A stretch of 33,130 nt of DNA from Rhodospirillaceae bacterium (lineage in GTDB: Bacteria > Pseudomonadota > Alphaproteobacteria > Rhodospirillales > Rhodospirillaceae): assembly GCA_020852595.1 (NCBI GenBank), contig JADZAK010000096.1, positions 1-33,130 on the forward strand, written 5' to 3'. The position numbers were made by a program, and so were the translations under genes. Shown here piece after piece: positions 14,843 to 22,150 of this stretch. A model generated the notes under the pieces. The model was given only the letters and a program-made list of their open reading frames with translations. It had not been told where the DNA came from and searched no databases. Numbering within the stretch: position 1 is the stretch's first letter; each line of letters starts with the position of its first letter.

Positions 14843-15337
14843 CTAGATCAGCTTGGGGTCCATGCCCCGGCCGGAGATCTGCACATCGAAACCGTCCGGA
14901 TCGACGATATGGAAGCTGTTGTCCGTGTCCGGACGCGGATCGAAGCCGCGGCGCTTCAGTTCGGCTTCCACCGCCGCCTTGTCCCAGGTGTCGATGGTGT
15001 AGGCGACGTGGTCGATGGTGCCCGGCGCGCGGCCGTCGCGGGCGTTGCGCGCGACGACAAAGCTGTTGCCGAACTCCAGGAAACACTGGGTCTTGTTGTT
15101 GTCGTGGGACGGCGTCATGCCCATCAGGTCCTGATAGAAGGCCGCCGTCTTTTTGTAATCCTTCACATTGTAGGACAGGTGATTGACCGCCACCGTCTTA
15201 AAGCCCTTGTTGGGCTCGGCCGCGATCACGGGCGCGGCCGACGCCGCCGCCGTGACGGCGAGCGTGGAAATGAGATGGCGGCGCGACATCTTGCCGCGCT
15301 CGAAATCCCCCAGCAGTTTCGAAATGATGTCTTCCAT
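14843..15337 (-). CDS. secreted VOC-superfamily (glyoxalase-like) protein with Tat-type signal
   Basis: A 164-residue protein. The N-terminus (1-17) is a cytosolic-type helix leading to 'SRRHLISTLAVTAAASAAPVIAA', a twin-arginine-like signal. The mature part is one VOC domain: 'VNHLSYNVKDYKKTAAFYQDLMGM', 'FLEFGNSFVV', 'IDHVAYTIDTWD' and 'FHIVDPDGFDVQISG'. Candidate metal ligands are the H of 'VNHLSY', the H of 'IDHVAY' and acidic residues near the end. VOC proteins include lyases, dioxygenases and resistance proteins; the reaction cannot be read here. GGGAGG precedes ATG 15337. Terminators lie on both sides, so it is a single-gene unit behind the DUF1552 operon. Confidence 0.85.
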   Translation of the reverse strand: MEDIISKLLGDFERGKMSRRHLISTLAVTAAASAAPVIAAEPNKGFKTVAVNHLSYNVKDYKKTAAFYQDLMGMTPSHDNNKTQCFLEFGNSFVVARNARDGRAPGTIDHVAYTIDTWDKAAVEAELKRRGFDPRPDTDNSFHIVDPDGFDVQISGRGMDPKLI

Positions 15338-15431
15338 GGCGTCCTCCCTTGTGCGATGCCGCGCCAATGGTGGCACGAAACCGGGCGCCGGCGGGAGGGC
15401 CAGAACCTCGAAGTCACCGCCCCGTGAAGAC

Positions 15432-15462
15432 AAAAAAACAGGGGGCCCGGTGGGGCCCCCTG
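15432..15462 (-). terminator. rho-independent terminator of the DUF1552 operon
   Basis: On the minus strand a perfect 10-pair stem (CAGGGGGCCC 15439-15448 with 15453-15462, four-base loop) is followed by seven T. It lies 25 bases after the DUF1552 stop. The segment with the A/T run and caggggg is nearly identical to that of the terminator at 14799-14830. Confidence 0.92.
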
Positions 15463-15486
15463 CTGTCTCGTCTCTGTTGAAGGATA

Positions 15487-16818
15487 TTAGGCGAGGATTT
15501 CGCCGATTTCCTTCGAGGTCAGGTTGCTCTTGGTGCCCCACGACGGGACATCGAGGCCCATGATGCGCATCGCGGTGTAGCCGAGGCGCGTCGTGGCGGT
15601 CGCGCCGCCGTCGATGTGCAGACCCGACTTCACCTTGCCGCCGGCGCGGCCGGCGGTGAACAGGGCCATGCCGTCGAGCGCGTGAATGCGCGCGAGGCCG
15701 TGGTCGCTGTTCGCCATGATGAAGCAGTTGTCGAGCAGGCTGCCGGCGCCTTCCTTGAACTCGGCGAAGGACTTCACGTAGTAGGCCCAGTTTTCCATCG
15801 CGCGGCGCGTGAACCACGAGCACGTCGGCTGATAGTCGACCGTCGTATCCCACGGCTCTTCATGCGTCGCGGTGTGGGACGGCTTTTCGAAGCCGGCCTT
15901 CGTCGCGCTGTTGCCGCCGTAGGACATGTTGAACACGCGGGTCTGATCGCAGGCCACCGCCATGACCATCAGATCGGTGATGATCTTGTGGCGCGAGGCG
16001 ATGATCGTCACGTCGGACCCGACCTTGGTGTCTTCCTTCAGGTTGCCCGGCTTCTTACAGGCCGCGATCGGTTCCGGCTTGGTGAGCTGCTGGTCGAACT
16101 GTCTTTCCAGGTGACGCAGGCCGGTGAAGTACTGGTCGAGGCGCGCCTTGTCGTCGGCGCCGACCGACTTCTCCAGGTCCTTCACGTCATCGAGGACGCC
16201 CGAGATCGCGCTCTTACGCACCATGACCTTCGGGCTCGGCGTGAACGTCGGGGCGTTCGGGTCCTGGAAGTCCGGTCCGAACAGGCGCGAGTAGAACTTG
16301 AGGCCCGAGACTTCCGAGGCGTTCGGGGTGGTAGGATTGTCATAGGAGAAGGTATCGCGCGCGTTGCCGTCGGCCGACGCCGTCAGCATCTTGTAGCGCG
16401 TGGTGCGGCCGACCTGATTGGCGATGGTCACGTCCACGGTTTCACCCGGGATGTTGCCGCCGGTCATCGGCGCGGTCCCGGTGCGCGAGATCACCCAGCC
16501 GGAGAAGTGGCAGAGGTTCGGCGCGTTGTCGCGGAACGCGGTGTAGTTGGTCAGCACGTTGAAGTGCTGCTGTACCGGCTTCAGCGCTTCCATTTCCGGC
16601 TTCATGTCGTAGCCCGCGCCGAGCTTGTTCGGCACGAACGCCGCCTTGGCGATGCCCAGGGCCCAGTACCAGGTCCCGAAGCGCACCGGCATCGGACGGC
16701 CGTCGGCCATCGCGTCACCGTTGCCGTTCAGGCAGGCGTTGAGCAGCGGCAAACCAACCGTCACGGCGCCGCCACCCAGCATGCCGCGAAGGACCCGACG
16801 TCTATTGAAGTCGTACAT
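15487..16818 (-). CDS. DUF1552 protein with twin-arginine signal
   Basis: A 443-residue exported protein. 'NRRRVLRGMLGGGAVTVGLPLL' at the N-terminus is a Tat signal, and the rest follows the DUF1552 layout: 'PVRFGTWYWALGI', 'HFNVLTNYTAFRDN', 'CHFSGWVISRTG', 'GETVDVTIANQVG', 'LDQYFTGLRHLERQ', 'MSYGGN', 'NSDHGLARIHALDGMALFTAGRAGG'. Family length is usual. DUF1552 proteins regularly sit beside DUF1592-type proteins, but no activity is established to my knowledge; a relation to DUF1501/sulfatase-like folds has been proposed. GGGAGA lies ahead of ATG 16818, and the gene starts 14 bases after the DUF1592 stop. It is the last gene before the terminator at 15432-15462. Confidence 0.92.
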   Translation of the reverse strand: MYDFNRRRVLRGMLGGGAVTVGLPLLNACLNGNGDAMADGRPMPVRFGTWYWALGIAKAAFVPNKLGAGYDMKPEMEALKPVQQHFNVLTNYTAFRDNAPNLCHFSGWVISRTGTAPMTGGNIPGETVDVTIANQVGRTTRYKMLTASADGNARDTFSYDNPTTPNASEVSGLKFYSRLFGPDFQDPNAPTFTPSPKVMVRKSAISGVLDDVKDLEKSVGADDKARLDQYFTGLRHLERQFDQQLTKPEPIAACKKPGNLKEDTKVGSDVTIIASRHKIITDLMVMAVACDQTRVFNMSYGGNSATKAGFEKPSHTATHEEPWDTTVDYQPTCSWFTRRAMENWAYYVKSFAEFKEGAGSLLDNCFIMANSDHGLARIHALDGMALFTAGRAGGKVKSGLHIDGGATATTRLGYTAMRIMGLDVPSWGTKSNLTSKEIGEILA

Positions 16819-16832
16819 GACGCTTGTCTCCC

Positions 16833-18554
16833 TTAGTGAGTGGCCGGTGCGGCGGAAGCGGTTTTCGCTTCAGCCGCGGCCGGAGCCGCTTCTTTGAATT
16901 CCGAAAACGATTTGCTCAACGCGACCGTGCGCAACAAGTCGGGCACGCGGTAGCCTGCCGACTCAAAGCGCGCGTTCAAGAACTTCAGCATCTCGGCGTC
17001 GTCCTTCGTGGTCTGACTGCCGGTGCCGTACGAGTACACCCGTTTGACCAGGCATGACGTCAGGCCCGGATGATCGTGCAGCGCCGTCGCAAGCCCCACC
17101 ACGCTGGTATATTGCTTGCCGTCGAGATTGCCGCTGGCGTCGATCGTGGCGCCGCGTTCACTCGTACGATAGCGGCCCGAGCCGTCGAAGTTCTCCATGG
17201 CGAGGCCGATCGGATCGGTGATGCGATGGCAACCGGCGCACACGGGGTTCTCGAGGTGGAAGTTGACGCGATCGCGTTGCGTCTTGTGTTCCGCCTTCGG
17301 GTTCTCGAGGGCCGAGAAATCGACGTTCGCGGGCGGACGCGGAACCGGCTGGCAGAGCAGCAGTTCGCGCAAGGCCTTGCCGCGCAGGGTCGGCGAGCTG
17401 CGGCCCGGATGCGAGTGCGAGGCCAGGAAGCTGATGTGCGTCAGCACGCCGGCGCGCGGGCTCGATTCAGGGAACTGGTACTCGATCCAACCCTTGGTCG
17501 TCGGCAGCTGGTACAACGCGGCCAGCGGCGGCGACAGGAACGTGGTGCGCGTCGTGTACAGGTCGCGGTAATCGCCCTTCTTGGTGATCAGGTGATCCGT
17601 GACCGTGCGCAAGGTCTGCTCACGCGCGTCTTCCGCGGTGAGACCGGTGAACGCCGGATATACCAGCGCATCCTTGGCCAGGGTCGTCATCTTCTCGAAG
17701 TCGTACATGTCGTCGAAGAAGGCGCGCAGACCGTCTTTCAGGCGCGGGCTGGCGATCATCATGTCGACGATCCTCGCCCGGCCCTTCTCGGTCTGGATCT
17801 CGCCGGTCTCGGCGGCTTTCAGCAACGCCTCATCCGGCGCCGCGTCCCACAGGAAGTACGACAGGCGCGAAGCAAGCGAATAGGCGTCCAGGCGCATGTG
17901 GCCCGGATTCTTCGGATCCGGCTCGGCCTTTTCGGCGATCAGCATCGCCTTCGGGCTCATAAGAATCTCTTCAATCGACACCGCGAGGCCGGCGTAGAAG
18001 TCGCCCAACCGATCCGCGGCGGAGTTGGCATGGCCGACCAGTTCGTCCAGCTTGTCCTTCTCGAGCGACTTGCGGAACATCAGGCGTCCGACCCGGTTCA
18101 GCACCTGTGACGCGCAAGCGGCGTCGGCGGCCTTCTCATTGACCGGCTTGCAGGTGATGACGAAGTTGCGGCGCGTGGGCTCGATCACCTGAGCGGCCAC
18201 GAACTGCGCGGTCTTCTGGTACAACTCAAGCTGCGTGTCGTTGACGCCCGCGCGCGAGGTGCCGAGGCGAAGCAGGCCGTCGACGCGTTCCACCGGCGCG
18301 AATTCCACGTCCGGGCGCACATCCGCGCCGAACACATAAGCCAACGTGTTGAGGTACTGATCGCGTGTGATCAGACGCAGGCGCGGCTCGGCGCCGGAAG
18401 ACTCCGGCTCCTGCACCGCGGCGACCTGCTTGCCCGCCGCGGTCTTGGCTCCTTCAGTGCCCGTCGGTCCCGAGCAGCTGGAAAGCGCGAAAGCGGCCGC
18501 AAGACCGATCGCGCTGCCGCGCAGGAGCGAGGAGAGACGTACTTTCGAAGACAC
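16833..18554 (-). CDS. DUF1587/1592/1588/1585-type lipoprotein with one c-type haem motif
   Basis: A 573-residue protein. The signal ends 'FALSSCSG', so C27 is likely lipidated. After a DUF1587-like segment (about 60-120), the order is DUF1595-like (150-215), DUF1592 (225-355, 'YSLASRLSYFLWDAAPDEAL', 'FFDDMYDFEKM'), DUF1588 (365-468, 'PRAGVLTHISFLASHSHPGRSSP', 'LLCQPVPRPP', then 'CAGCHRITDPIGLAMENFDG') and DUF1585 near 500-560. The CAGCH motif at 439-443 is a classical covalent haem c site. I chose GTG 18554 because GGAGG lies eight bases upstream; TTG 18560 is too close to it. Such proteins are best known from planctomycetes and are presumed to be envelope redox proteins. It lies 14 bases after the upstream gene. 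Confidence 0.9.
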   Translation of the reverse strand: MSSKVRLSSLLRGSAIGLAAAFALSSCSGPTGTEGAKTAAGKQVAAVQEPESSGAEPRLRLITRDQYLNTLAYVFGADVRPDVEFAPVERVDGLLRLGTSRAGVNDTQLELYQKTAQFVAAQVIEPTRRNFVITCKPVNEKAADAACASQVLNRVGRLMFRKSLEKDKLDELVGHANSAADRLGDFYAGLAVSIEEILMSPKAMLIAEKAEPDPKNPGHMRLDAYSLASRLSYFLWDAAPDEALLKAAETGEIQTEKGRARIVDMMIASPRLKDGLRAFFDDMYDFEKMTTLAKDALVYPAFTGLTAEDAREQTLRTVTDHLITKKGDYRDLYTTRTTFLSPPLAALYQLPTTKGWIEYQFPESSPRAGVLTHISFLASHSHPGRSSPTLRGKALRELLLCQPVPRPPANVDFSALENPKAEHKTQRDRVNFHLENPVCAGCHRITDPIGLAMENFDGSGRYRTSERGATIDASGNLDGKQYTSVVGLATALHDHPGLTSCLVKRVYSYGTGSQTTKDDAEMLKFLNARFESAGYRVPDLLRTVALSKSFSEFKEAAPAAAEAKTASAAPATH

Positions 18555-18568
18555 TAACAAATCCTCCG

Positions 18569-19717
18569 TTACTCGCGCGCGCGCGCTTCAGTCGCGGCGG
18601 CTTCAGCCGACTGCGTTCCGTGATTGACCATACCGGCCACCTGAGCGCCCGGGTGCTGCACGAACACATGCACGAACTTCACGTCGAGCGCCGTGGAGAT
18701 CGCGGTGTTCTGGCCGTTCGCATCCGGGAACGCGTCGGCGTTCTTCATCAGCGCGCGGTACAGGGTCGGACCGGCGGTGCCGCCGTACGCCTGGTGACGC
18801 GAGTCACGGGTCTTGTGCGAGTGGTAGTACCAGGTCCACACGTCGGCATAGCCGCCCATGTAGCCGTTCGCCTGCGTGTCCGTCAGGTTCAGCTGGAAAC
18901 GCATGTCGCGGTAGATGATGTCCGGCGCTCCGTCGCGCGGCGCGTAGACCGACGCCGCCGGCATGATCAGGTCCTTGGCTTCCGTGGTCAGGACGCCGTC
19001 CTTGATCTTGCCCTTGAAGGCGGTGATGTAGCGCTTGCCCCAGCGCGTATCGAGAGTCTGCGAGCCGCCCGGCAGATATTCGTTGCCGGTCGCATCGGTG
19101 ATCAGACGGTCCTTGCCGCGATAGGTGGTCACGGTCACGTCGTCGTCGTTCTGCAGGCTGTCGACGTTCGTCAGTTCGATGACGAAGATGTTGTAGGTGG
19201 CGCGGCGCCATTGCGGCGTCAGGGTCGAGGTCTGGCCGTCGCGGTAGTTAAACGTGCAGCCGACCGTGCGGTAGATTTGGTTGTCGATGCCCTTCTCGCC
19301 CGTGTCCGGGTCGACGTAGTCATTCGGGCCGACCTTGCCGTCGAGGTTCATGCCGCGGCCGACCTTGCCCTGCACTTCGTAGTACGGGACGTTCAACTCC
19401 TTCGCGCTCGGGTTCCACAGCTCGCCTTCCCAGGCCAGGCGCGTGCCTTCGACGGTGCGCTCGCCGGTGTCGGGATAGAGCTTCTTGAACTGCTCCGGCG
19501 GGCCGTCGTTCAGCGCCGTCGGGCACTGGGTCTTCGCGTCCTTCGCCTGATAGATCGAGCGGTTCTCGAACACCATCACATAACCGATGGAGCGGTTCTG
19601 GACGCCGAGGGCGCCCTCTTTCATGGCCTGTTGCGCGTTGGCGCTACCGGCCGTGAGCGCGAGGCTCGCCGCGATCGCGAAGGCGGAGACCTGAGTGGAC
19701 AGAATGATGTGTTTCAT
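18569..19717 (-). CDS. uncharacterised secreted protein, 382 residues
   Basis: A signal peptide (1-28, ending 'GSANA') is followed by a soluble protein with no domain I can name. Notable stretches are 'YVMVFENRSIYQAKD', 'GTRLAWEGELWNPSAKELNVPYYEVQG', 'WRRATYNIFVIELTNVDS', 'RFQLNLTDTQANGYMGGYADVWTWYYHSHKTRDSRH' and 'FVHVFVQHPG'. The mature chain has two cysteines, one early and one in 'TVGCTFNY', and several histidines in the C-terminal third that could bind metal. The start overlaps the COG4315 gene stop (ATGA, 19714-19717), and GGGAG precedes it. It stands between a COG4315-repeat protein and the DUF1592 lipoprotein, so it probably works in the same envelope complex. Confidence 0.78.
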   Translation of the reverse strand: MKHIILSTQVSAFAIAASLALTAGSANAQQAMKEGALGVQNRSIGYVMVFENRSIYQAKDAKTQCPTALNDGPPEQFKKLYPDTGERTVEGTRLAWEGELWNPSAKELNVPYYEVQGKVGRGMNLDGKVGPNDYVDPDTGEKGIDNQIYRTVGCTFNYRDGQTSTLTPQWRRATYNIFVIELTNVDSLQNDDDVTVTTYRGKDRLITDATGNEYLPGGSQTLDTRWGKRYITAFKGKIKDGVLTTEAKDLIMPAASVYAPRDGAPDIIYRDMRFQLNLTDTQANGYMGGYADVWTWYYHSHKTRDSRHQAYGGTAGPTLYRALMKNADAFPDANGQNTAISTALDVKFVHVFVQHPGAQVAGMVNHGTQSAEAAATEARARE

Positions 19718-21108
19718 CGACGGCCGCTCCCTGAAGTGTCGAGATACTGTTTGCGAAATTCCTCGCGGGTGAAGAAGGCGTGGAAACCATTGATCCAGCC
19801 GTTGTTCTCACCCCATGAATCCCCGTACGTGTCGCCGGGGTTCGTGTCCTTGAAGAAGTAGTACAGCGGCCGGTCGCGATACGTCCAAACGCGCGTCGCG
19901 TTCGGCGCGTTCTCCGCGACGTATTTGCCGGTGCTTGTGTCGATGGTCTTGATCTGCCAGATGCGCGAGGCCGAACGCTCGGAAGCGCTCGCCGTCACGT
20001 ACGGGAACTGCTTCACGCAGCGCGCCGCATCGCCGCCGCCGCAAATCGCGAGGCGGTATTTCTGATTGAGCGCGGGGTGATCGCAGATCTGCTGATCGAG
20101 GGTGTCGTCGACGCAGGTATAAATGTAAACCGTGCGGCCTTCGGCGTTGGCCAGCACCTGCCCGCCGGGCGCATCCTGAACGGCGAAGCCCTTCGGGAAC
20201 GCGGGCGCGGGTTGCGTGAACACATTGTGCCAGCCCGGAATATCCGAACCATGAAACGCGCCGCGCTGCTCTTCGCCGAGCATCGAATAGAGCGGCTTTT
20301 TGCGGTACGTCCACTGGAACACACCCGGGGAGCGTTCGATCACGCCCCAGTCCCCGTGCACTTTCGGCGCCGACGCATGCGCCAGCATCGGGGCGAAGGT
20401 TTCCTGGCACGCGGCGTCACAGTTCGATTTGTTGGCGCCGTCGCGATCCCACGTATAGACCGAGAAACCTTTAATATCGGTGAGCATGCGTCCCAGCGGC
20501 AGCGTCACGACTTCAAACTGCGCCGGCACATCCGCTTCAGGCCCAATCGGCCGGCGATGCGCGCCCGAATCGCCGCCGGCGTGCAACTTGGCCGAGCCGA
20601 TCACGTCGCCAGGCTCACGATCGAGAGCCGAGATATAAGCCGCGAGGCCCTCATAGGCCCACTGCTTGGCGCCGTCGGGACGCTCGACGATGGTCCACTT
20701 GCCAACCGGCTTGGCGCCGGCGTCCGCGAGAAACGGCGGCCACAGCGCCGCGCACGAGGGACGCGTATCGACATCGACTTCGACGAGATTGGGCGGATAG
20801 GGCTCCTGGAAGCCCGCGGTCACCCGCGCGACCTTGTCGGTGCAGGTCGGCTTGCCTTCACGCTCGCCGCGCACACCCTGGTCGTTTTGATCGTTTTCGG
20901 GCCACACATACAGCGTGCGGCCGGCGGCGGTCGCGAACACCGGACCGTCGACTTCCGTGCCGAGCACCTGAACGCCGGCGGGCATCGGCTCCACGATGAA
21001 GGCCTCGACCGGTACTTTGCTTTTCTGGGTCTGCGCATACGCGCCAGCGCCCGCAAACATGACAACCGCGGCCGCAGCAAAATGCGTAGCGCAACGAAGG
21101 GTCAGCAT
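19714..21108 (-). CDS. secreted protein with three COG4315-type (PF03640-like) repeats
   Basis: A 464-residue exported protein with a signal peptide (1-25, 'GAGAYA') and three related modules at about 55-172, 205-295 and 315-448. Each begins with a 'GxxxATAAGRTLYVW'-type strand ('GPVFATAAGRTLYVW', 'GRMLTDIKGFSVYTW', 'GQVLANAEGRTVYIY'), has a cysteine-containing middle, and ends in 'WTYRxxPLYxxxxDxxPGD'-like segments. This is the 'secreted repeat of unknown function' seen in lipoproteins of many bacteria, where one or two repeats are common. I chose ATG 21108 because GAGGAGAGG is directly upstream and a signal peptide follows. It is the first gene of the four-gene operon. Confidence 0.85.
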   Translation of the reverse strand: MLTLRCATHFAAAAVVMFAGAGAYAQTQKSKVPVEAFIVEPMPAGVQVLGTEVDGPVFATAAGRTLYVWPENDQNDQGVRGEREGKPTCTDKVARVTAGFQEPYPPNLVEVDVDTRPSCAALWPPFLADAGAKPVGKWTIVERPDGAKQWAYEGLAAYISALDREPGDVIGSAKLHAGGDSGAHRRPIGPEADVPAQFEVVTLPLGRMLTDIKGFSVYTWDRDGANKSNCDAACQETFAPMLAHASAPKVHGDWGVIERSPGVFQWTYRKKPLYSMLGEEQRGAFHGSDIPGWHNVFTQPAPAFPKGFAVQDAPGGQVLANAEGRTVYIYTCVDDTLDQQICDHPALNQKYRLAICGGGDAARCVKQFPYVTASASERSASRIWQIKTIDTSTGKYVAENAPNATRVWTYRDRPLYYFFKDTNPGDTYGDSWGENNGWINGFHAFFTREEFRKQYLDTSGSGRR

Positions 21109-21574
21109 ACCTCTCCTCACTTGAACCGAAGCCCTTTTCGGGCGAACGCCGCTTGAGCACAGGCCCGTCATTTCAGACGCGCCCCTCCACGCTCTAAAGC
21201 GAAGTGCTTTTTTACCACAGAGTGTGGGTCTCACGCGCGGTTTTTTGCAGCCTCATCACGAAAAATCTTCGTGAATTCAAAGGCCTCGCGGATCGCTCGG
21301 CGGTCCTCCGCGCAAGGGTTTCACCCGCGCCTAAAAATGTAACAAAGCACCCTAACGGGCTGTGATCGTTCGATGTTTCGTGAATACAGTGCGGCGCACA
21401 AAGGTCGGGCGAGGCCGCACGGACAAGAGTTCGGCAAAACCTGCTCGGCGGATTATCGCCGATGGCCGCACGCAACCGGGGGCACAAGCTCTAGGAGCGG
21501 CACACCGCTCACGCACGGGACCGCACCGTGAAACCGCTTTGGCGGAGGCTTGGACGTCAGAGTCGCAGAGCCGC
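21109..21574. other. gene-free region holding the envelope-operon promoter
   Basis: These 466 bases lie between the DUF3297 gene and the COG4315 operon, both leftward. I see no credible gene. The region contains the inverted repeat TCACGAA-aaatc-TTCGTGA (21256-21274), about 150 bases upstream of the operon, and a smaller one, CCACA-gag-TGTGG (21215-21227), next to an A/T run. At 21570-21583 the perfect palindrome GCCGCTTAAGCGGC spans the DUF3297 stop codon. The first two are candidate operators. No promoter boxes could be fixed. Confidence 0.4.
21256..21274. promoter_or_regulatory. inverted repeat upstream of the COG4315 operon
   Basis: TCACGAA and TTCGTGA are perfect 7-base arms separated by aaatc. 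No T-run follows on the minus strand, so an operator is likelier than a terminator. It is 148 bases from the operon's first start codon. Confidence 0.4.
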
Positions 21575-21826
21575 TTAAGCGGCGCTTTCCGGCGTGCGGA
21601 AGTAGGGCTCGACTTTACCCTTGAGCATGATCGTCATCGGATTGCCGCGACGGTCCAGGGTCTTGCCGGCGGCGACTTTGATCCAGCCTTCACTGACGCA
21701 GTATTCCTCGACGTTGTTCTTCTCGACGCCGTTGAAACGCACACCCACATCCTTCTTCAGGAGCTCTTCATTATAGTGAGGGCTCTGCGGATTGACGGAC
21801 AGGCGGTCGGGAAGCGTTTCGGTCAT
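21575..21826 (-). CDS. DUF3297 family protein
   Basis: An 83-residue protein that matches the DUF3297 family along its whole length: 'LPDRLSVNPQSPHYNEELL', 'VGVRFNGVEKNNVEEYCVSEGW', 'VAAGKTLDRRGNPMTIMLKGKVEPYF'. The family is common in Alphaproteobacteria and some Gammaproteobacteria, and its function is unknown. It is small, soluble and probably cytosolic. I took ATG 21826 because the conserved N-terminus begins there; upstream in-frame codons add four unconserved residues. It lies 118 bases downstream of tRNA-Tyr on the same strand and could be cotranscribed with it. Confidence 0.9.
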   Translation of the reverse strand: MTETLPDRLSVNPQSPHYNEELLKKDVGVRFNGVEKNNVEEYCVSEGWIKVAAGKTLDRRGNPMTIMLKGKVEPYFRTPESAA

Positions 21827-21890
21827 GCGTGATCTCAACTGATGGCTTGCCGCAGGAGGTCCACCTTCGCCCTATCGGGCTTCGGCGTGA

Positions 21891-21946
21891 CATCCTTCGC
21901 GATCACCGGCTTGCCAAGCCGAAGCGCCCGGAGGGCGCGAAGGATG
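21891..21946. repeat. long-range inverted repeat between tRNA-Tyr and DUF3297
   Basis: CATCCTTCGCG (21891-21901) and CGCGAAGGATG (21936-21946) are perfect 11-base arms. Inside lie shorter stems such as CCGGCTTG/CAAGCCG. The right arm touches the encoded CCA end of the tRNA. The structure could take part in tRNA 3' processing or in partial termination before DUF3297. Confidence 0.5.
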
Positions 21947-22030
21947 GTGGAGGGGGAAGGATTCGAACCTTCGTAGACATAAGTCGGCAGATTTACAGTC
22001 TGCTGCCATTGACCGCTCGGCCACCCCTCC
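21945..22030 (-). tRNA. tRNA-Tyr (GTA)
   Basis: On the minus strand an 86-base cloverleaf starts GGAGGGG and ends with CCCCTCC, discriminator A and an encoded CCA. The anticodon loop CTGTAAA gives GTA, and a long variable arm (gacttatgtc) confirms the class II tyrosine type. The T-loop reads TTCGAAT. It diverges from rlmB. Confidence 0.96.
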
Positions 22031-22150
22031 TAACCTGTGGAAATCGTTTGGGAAGCCGGTCTCTCGGAAGGGCCTCCAAGTAGGGGGTTGGTCCCGCCTT
22101 GTCAACGTGAAAGAACATCGTTACGCCGGGCAAAAAGGGACGCTCAAAAA

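Noticed and set aside
14843-15853. 336-codon extended version of the VOC gene
   Set aside because: The extra N-terminal part crosses a strong terminator and overlaps the DUF1552 gene. GGGAGG before ATG 15337 and the Tat-type signal set the real start.
15616-16836. Rightward open frame of 406 codons
   Set aside because: It is antisense to DUF1552, with His/Arg/Val-rich product and no ribosome site.
18620-19861. Rightward open frame of 413 codons
   Set aside because: It is antisense to the 382-residue secreted protein; the product has no recognisable domain and biased composition.
20077-21156. Rightward open frame of 359 codons
   Set aside because: It is antisense to the COG4315 gene, which has a signal peptide, a ribosome site and repeat modules.
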